Shown here: positions 59,496-64,000 of the stretch, piece after piece
Position numbering within the stretch: the stretch's first letter is position 1
Layout of the letters: each line of letters starts with the position of its first letter
Assembly (NCBI GenBank): GCA_001304855.1
Contig: BBZN01000007.1
Location: 93,009-157,008 of the forward strand
Reading direction: 5' to 3'
Length of the DNA stretch: 64,000 bases
Source of the DNA: Clostridia bacterium UC5.1-1D2
GTDB taxonomy: Bacteria > Bacillota > Clostridia > Lachnospirales > Lachnospiraceae
Made by a program: the position numbers and the translations under genes
Notes under the pieces: model-generated
Told to the model about the DNA's origin: nothing
The model's input: only the letters and a program-made list of their open reading frames with translations
The model's database searches: none

Positions 59496-60651
59496 ATGGA
59501 AAAACTCACAACGGTTGAATTATTTGCCGGTATCGGCGGCTTTCGCCTTGCCGCAGAGGAAAACGGAATAAAAACCATATGGGCAAACGATATAAACAAA
59601 TTGGCGGCAAAGGTCTATGAAAGTAACTTTGACGATGGAACGTTTATCCTGGGTGATATAAATGAACTGATTGACACGATACCCGATCACGATATTTTAA
59701 CGGCAGGTTTTCCCTGCCAGCCCTTTTCAAAGGCCGGAAAGAAACAGGGTATCGATGACTTTCGCGGAACGCTTTTTGAATCTATTGTTTCCGTCCTGTC
59801 GAAGAGAACCCCCCGATATTTTATTCTTGAAAATGTCAATAGCCTGCTATACCTGGCCAGGGGACAAAACTTCCGGACCATTTTGAATGCTCTTGCTTCC
59901 TTACAATATAAAATTGAATGGAATGTGTTCAACGCCGCATCATTTGGGCTGCCCCAGCACAGAGAGCGGTTAATAATATTTGGCGTCAGGGATGCAAGGC
60001 CAAACGAAACCTTTTTTCTGACTGTGAAAAATGAACAGGCTCTTGAACCTGCCGTAATTGAAAGAATTGCAGATTATACTTCGTGGAAACGAATTGCTGA
60101 AGCGGATAAAAAATTTGGTTCCTGGGGAATGGCATATAACGGAACGTATATTACTGCCGACATACCTGAAGAAACCTATTTTCCCGCCAAAAAATTAAAG
60201 GATGTATTGCAGAAATCCGTTGACAAATCCTTTGATTTTACGGCAGACACTGAAAAGAGAATTGAGAACAGCCAGTACGTAAACAAATACTACAACGGCG
60301 TTCAAATTCTATATAATCAAGGTGGCGGCGCAAGAATGGGGTACTCCATCTTTGGGACAGAGGGAACTGCGCCGACGCTGACTGCTTCCACAAGCAGACA
60401 TTATGAACGATACGCTATAAATAACACATTCCGCAGATTAACAAATATAGAATATGCCGTATACAGGCTTTCCTGACAATTATTGTGACGCCGTATCTTC
60501 TTATAATCAATATAAATTATTTGGAAATGCCGTACCGCCACAAATTATATCCTATGTTTTGAAAAAAATACTGTTATCTGAAAAAAGAGAAATTCACCCA
60601 TATCAGCTTACATTAATGGACTGCGGAGGTTTTATGTATGCCGACTGTTGA
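59496..60651 (+). CDS. DNA (cytosine-5-)-methyltransferase (two one-base deletions near 60457 and 60466)
   Basis: About 385 residues. Motif I ELFAGIGGFRLAAEENG, motif IV AGFPCQPFSKAGKKQG with the catalytic Cys, motif VI ILENVNSLL, motif VIII QHRERLIIFGV. Adding one C and one G at 60457 and 60466 restores NIEYARIQGFPDNY (motif IX/X region) and joins the final frame YKLFGNAVPPQIISYVLKKI. Protective enzyme of a type II restriction-modification pair; the endonuclease gene overlaps its end. Confidence 0.9.
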
Positions 60652-61606
60652 AGAATATAAACAAGCTATTATTGATAATCTGGACACTGTTCAGAAACAT
60701 CTCAATGAAGTATTGAAGGGACGGCAGTTAGATAGAATTGAACCTATACTAACCCGAATCGACGCTTCCGGCTGCCTGCCTCCCTGGTTTAAGGTACTAA
60801 AAAAAGACCATTGTCTGCCTAATTATGACGGAAAAACCATCGGAAGCGTAATTGAAAAGCTCCTTGTATGCGTGCTGGAACATTATATATTCAATTCCGG
60901 GCTTACGTTAAGCGTAAATCCCGCAAGAGGTGTTGATATACCCGAACTTAAACTGAGTGTAAAATCACCTTCAACAAACTACGACACAAGCGAGCCATAC
61001 TTTTCCGCTTATGAGCGGCTTCTTGGCAATGAATACGACTCAATTGTATTGCTTACTGATTACCAAAATGCAAAAAAGAGCCAACCCCTTCAATTGCAGA
61101 TCCTGCATACACGCTATTTGCGGGGCTCTGAAATTGCAGACGCCTGCTTATGCGCTTGCGCTAAAAATCTTCGCCAGCTTCTGGGGGATGGTCCGGATCT
61201 CAAAAAGGCTGTATGCTTTCTTGCTTATATAAATCAAAGTGACTGGGAAGCAAACCGCATATTAAAATTAATCAATACGATTATAATTGAAAAAAACAGC
61301 CTGAATACAGAATTAATAAAAATACAAAAAGAATTTGCAGCATGCAACAAGGCGAAGATGAAAAAGGGGGGAGCCTTAATCCCCCAGGAAGCCCTTGACA
61401 GGCTGCTTTCTATTAAAACAATCACACCTGTGAATCATGCAATCATTACCGTTGCTGAAAACTGGGTCATTTCTGCCCTAAAAGATAATGGACGTTACCC
61501 TAACGAAAATGAGTGGAACAGGTTTTTAACCAGCCCATTAGACGGAAAAATAGGCATGAGTTTCGCATTGCAATGGCGTTATAATTTTCGCAGCCTGTTT
61601 AATTGA
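60638..61606 (+). CDS. Type II restriction endonuclease candidate
   Basis: 322 residues from ATG 60638, overlapping the methyltransferase end by 14 bases with GGAGG inside that gene. VNPARGVDIPELKLSVKSPS contains D and ExK spaced like a PD-(D/E)xK nuclease core. A coiled-coil stretch (NTELIKIQKEFAACNKAKMK) follows. Identification rests on position next to an m5C methyltransferase plus this motif. The recognition sequence is unknown. Confidence 0.7.
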   Translation: MPTVEEYKQAIIDNLDTVQKHLNEVLKGRQLDRIEPILTRIDASGCLPPWFKVLKKDHCLPNYDGKTIGSVIEKLLVCVLEHYIFNSGLTLSVNPARGVDIPELKLSVKSPSTNYDTSEPYFSAYERLLGNEYDSIVLLTDYQNAKKSQPLQLQILHTRYLRGSEIADACLCACAKNLRQLLGDGPDLKKAVCFLAYINQSDWEANRILKLINTIIIEKNSLNTELIKIQKEFAACNKAKMKKGGALIPQEALDRLLSIKTITPVNHAIITVAENWVISALKDNGRYPNENEWNRFLTSPLDGKIGMSFALQWRYNFRSLFN

Positions 61607-61660
61607 GCCCAGGCGTTCCAAAGGGGCCCTTGTAAGCGGCGGCTTTCCTGTAAAAATACA

Positions 61661-61710
61661 CATAAAAGGAAGGGAAGCCGGAACTTTCTGTTCCGGGCCC
61701 CTTCCTTTTA
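61661..61710. terminator. Bidirectional intrinsic terminator
   Basis: ATAAAAGGAAGGG (61661-61673) pairs with CCCTTCCTTTTAT (61698-61710), with an inner GGAAC/GTTCC stem; lies between convergent genes. Confidence 0.85.
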
Positions 61711-61817
61711 TGTTCTTAATGGCCCTCAGCTTCATTACCAATCTTGGCCCCATGTAAAGTACAGAGCCCAATCCCCTGGTACGAAACTTATAAATACAGG
61801 ACAAATCTCCCATATAG

Positions 61818-64000
61818 CTATGAGACAAAATATTCTCCATAATGGGTAATCAGCCCTGTAGAATCCATCTCAAAGTATCCCCAGAATTGAAGGCCGCTAT
61901 ATGGGCTCAATCCATGTTCAGCCCCCACCACGGAATGATCTTTTGTTGCATAATCGTATAGAGAAACACTGTGTCTTCTATATTCGTTTGCGGGATCCAG
62001 CGCTGTAGCCGTACATTCTTTGCTGAAATACAGGCTTCCGCTATACAATGTATCTTTATATATGTCATCATCTTCCCCTATGAGCACATAATATGCTCCA
62101 CGGGGGAACAAGGTATAATAATAGCCCAGTTCTCCTGATATATATTCCAAATTTACATACTGCCCGCCCTGTGGTAAGCTTTTTATCTCCAGTATTCTGT
62201 ATGCGGTGTTCTCCAGCTCAATTGTATCCCCCTGTCTCTTGCCGTCAATTATGCTGCCGGGAAACAGATGATCCGCCAGTATACAGCCGTTCTTCAGCTC
62301 ATAGTAGGTTCCCCTGTCAATGAACTGGGCCGTACTGCCGCCGCTCACAGTATCATATTCAGTTGAAAGGTACAGGCCCTCACTGTATAAATAATTATTT
62401 ACGGCATCCACATACCTGGCGTCATAATCCATCAGAGAACCGTCGGCTCCAACCCTCTTGCCGTCGGGGGTAACCGTATCTGCATACATCGCACCGTCCT
62501 CGCCGAAATAATAGGATTTGCCTTCAATTATCTTCCAGCCGGACATAGCCTTTGTACCGGCTTCATAATAATACCACCGGTCTCCTTCCTGAACCCAGCC
62601 GTTTGTAAACTGCTGGGGATCAAAGAGAACCTTCCTGCCGTCGTCTGCAGCCGCTCCTTTTTCTTCCACATCCTTTATGGAAATGCTGTAAAAGGGCTCC
62701 CTCTGTCCAGACTGGGAATCTATGGAATTTACATACCGGTAATACAGCGTACCGTTTATGATATTAAACCATGTGGCATGCTCCACCAAAAGAGTAGTCT
62801 CGCTTCCGTCTGGATTACAGGTGAATATATTGCCTTTGGACTCCACATGAGGATCGTTGGCAAGGCCGATAAAATACAGCCTGCCTCTGTAAATATTAAG
62901 CTGAATGTACTGTATCCAGTCGGACGTGCCGGAAGCAAAAATTTCCCTCTCTCCAGTACCATCCAGCTTCACTGCCTTCACCATAGCCGCCGGCCGGCCC
63001 TGACCTCCGCTGAGCGTATAGTAAACCTCACCGTCATAGATAATAAACTCCTCGCAGGAGAAACCGCTGATCACCACATTATTTACACCTGTAGCTATAT
63101 CCAGGCAGTTAAGCCCCTCTGTGGTTTTATAATATATTTTTCCGTCCAGAATATTTAAGGTTGGAAGCCCCTGCCAGCTTTCAAGGGGAATTACATGGAC
63201 GTCACGGAAATTTGTGCCGTCCGTGTTGACCGCTCCAATATGGTAGCCGTCTCTCCTTGCGTCAAAGTAAGTAAAATAGCAGACGCCGTCCACCATGGAA
63301 TCAAAGCTCAGCCAGCTCTCGGCCTGATCCAGATTCAGGCTTGTAAGCTTCATATTACCCGTTCCGTCCGTCTTTATTCGGTAGAGGTTCTTATCTCCTG
63401 CTGAGCCGGACGCATCTCCCTTGTTTGTCATGGCATAGTATATGTATCCGTCCTTATAATGTAAGTCCTTCATGTACATGTCGCCGAAGGGAGCAATTGT
63501 GGAGCTGCCTTTTTTAAGGCAATAGGTCCGCTCAAAATCCTGGGGATTCCGAAAATACAAATTTTCTCCATCCGATATCATCCTGGCATAACAGTGGGTG
63601 TTTCCGAAGAGATTACCATGATCCAGGGCTGATACAGGCGGAATCTCATCCTGGAGAATTTCCTCGGCCTCCTCCTCTTCCTGGGGAGTCCCGGATTCAG
63701 ACTCTGTCTCCTTCGTCTCCTCCATGGCTAAGGTAGATTCCTCCGTCTCCTCTTTCAGCCGGACTGCCTCCTTGTCCCCGGAAGGCTTAACAAAAAGAAG
63801 GTATCCCCCTGCTGCTGCCCCTGCAAGGATAACTACGGCTGCGCAGATTGCAATTATAACCGGCAGGCTGCTCTTTTTGCGGTTCTGAGACGGAGAAGCC
63901 GGGGCAGGCGAAGAGGGCGGCGTCTGTTCCGCCGCCGGGCGGGGCGGCTGGCTTGACTGGGACGGCTGAACCGGCTGCGGCGGCTCTCCCGGCTGACGAC
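61818..64000 (-). CDS. Membrane-anchored beta-propeller protein with cell-wall-binding repeat (5' end off window)
   Basis: One open frame from the right edge to 61818, at least 727 residues. Pro/Gln/Ser-rich cytoplasmic N-terminus, basic residues, one membrane helix (LPVIIAICAAVVILAGAAAG), Glu/Thr-rich stalk, then DUF5050-like propeller repeats (NLYRIKTDGTGNMKLTSLNL, NIFTCNPDGSETTLL). One cell-wall-binding-type repeat pair (WYYYEAGTKAMSGWKIIEGK) and a further C-terminal domain follow. Probably a surface sensor or scaffold; function unknown. Confidence 0.75.
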   Translation of the reverse strand, partial: RQPGEPPQPVQPSQSSQPPRPAAEQTPPSSPAPASPSQNRKKSSLPVIIAICAAVVILAGAAAGGYLLFVKPSGDKEAVRLKEETEESTLAMEETKETESESGTPQEEEEAEEILQDEIPPVSALDHGNLFGNTHCYARMISDGENLYFRNPQDFERTYCLKKGSSTIAPFGDMYMKDLHYKDGYIYYAMTNKGDASGSAGDKNLYRIKTDGTGNMKLTSLNLDQAESWLSFDSMVDGVCYFTYFDARRDGYHIGAVNTDGTNFRDVHVIPLESWQGLPTLNILDGKIYYKTTEGLNCLDIATGVNNVVISGFSCEEFIIYDGEVYYTLSGGQGRPAAMVKAVKLDGTGEREIFASGTSDWIQYIQLNIYRGRLYFIGLANDPHVESKGNIFTCNPDGSETTLLVEHATWFNIINGTLYYRYVNSIDSQSGQREPFYSISIKDVEEKGAAADDGRKVLFDPQQFTNGWVQEGDRWYYYEAGTKAMSGWKIIEGKSYYFGEDGAMYADTVTPDGKRVGADGSLMDYDARYVDAVNNYLYSEGLYLSTEYDTVSGGSTAQFIDRGTYYELKNGCILADHLFPGSIIDGKRQGDTIELENTAYRILEIKSLPQGGQYVNLEYISGELGYYYTLFPRGAYYVLIGEDDDIYKDTLYSGSLYFSKECTATALDPANEYRRHSVSLYDYATKDHSVVGAEHGLSPYSGLQFWGYFEMDSTGLITHYGEYFVS

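Overview
The window looks like Firmicutes DNA, most likely a gut Lachnospiraceae of the Enterocloster/Clostridium bolteae kind. The chromosomal genes point there: a cotJABC spore-coat operon, clostridial-type NADP-glutamate dehydrogenase, O-acetylhomoserine sulfhydrylase, anaerobic CbiK, and surface proteins with choline-binding-type repeats. The species is an inference.

Positions 1 to about 39,100 are most of an integrative and conjugative element (ICE), transcribed almost entirely leftwards. It ends at the 3' half of a tRNA-Arg(CCU) gene, next to a truncated tyrosine integrase. Three leftward blocks can be read. (A) 36.8-24.5 kb is the type IV secretion block: VirB2-like subunit, VirB6-like channel, a conserved exported protein, a C40 peptidase, a PrgI-VirB4 ATPase, accessory proteins, the VirD4/TraG coupling protein and an S1-domain protein. 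(B) 17.1-5.7 kb is a complete Tad/Flp-type pilus assembly block (TadE/F-like pseudopilins, prepilin peptidase, CpaB, TadZ, TadA, TadB, TadC, a small pilin-like protein), followed by a sigma-like factor. (C) 5.5-0 kb is ssb, a membrane protein, a MoxR/CobS-like AAA ATPase, an XRE regulator and a VWA protein with an HExxH motif. No relaxase is visible.

Between blocks A and B sits very A+T-rich cargo. It holds an ABC-three-component conflict system (metallophosphoesterase effector, middle component, DUF2326 SMC-like ATPase), a par/Fst-like type I toxin-antitoxin locus with convergent RNAs, and an unknown gene.

Regulation of the ICE is unusually readable. Each of the three blocks starts with a good sigma-A promoter, and each has a short cysteine/arginine-containing leader ORF running across an intrinsic terminator, which suggests attenuation or antitermination. 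The promoters of blocks A and B also share three helically phased GTGCCA boxes. A sigma-region-4/ArpU-like regulator is encoded beside one of them.

From 39.9 to 46.6 kb is a patchwork of truncated genes: response-regulator halves, LRR, SLH and choline-binding surface proteins, an ImmA/IrrE peptidase, an antitoxin tail and an IS3 remnant. From 46.7 kb the chromosome resumes: chloramphenicol acetyltransferase, an ACT protein, an orphan MotA, MetY, CotJABC, CbiK, aspartase, a MATE pump, an IS1182 remnant, GdhA, an XRE regulator, a type II restriction-modification pair and a membrane-anchored beta-propeller/cell-wall-binding protein running off the right edge.

Many otherwise intact genes are broken by single-base frameshifts. 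At 14 sites that I worked through, adding one base (13 of them by lengthening a run of identical bases) restores a family-like protein. I therefore treat most breaks as sequencing or assembly errors and give merged coordinates.
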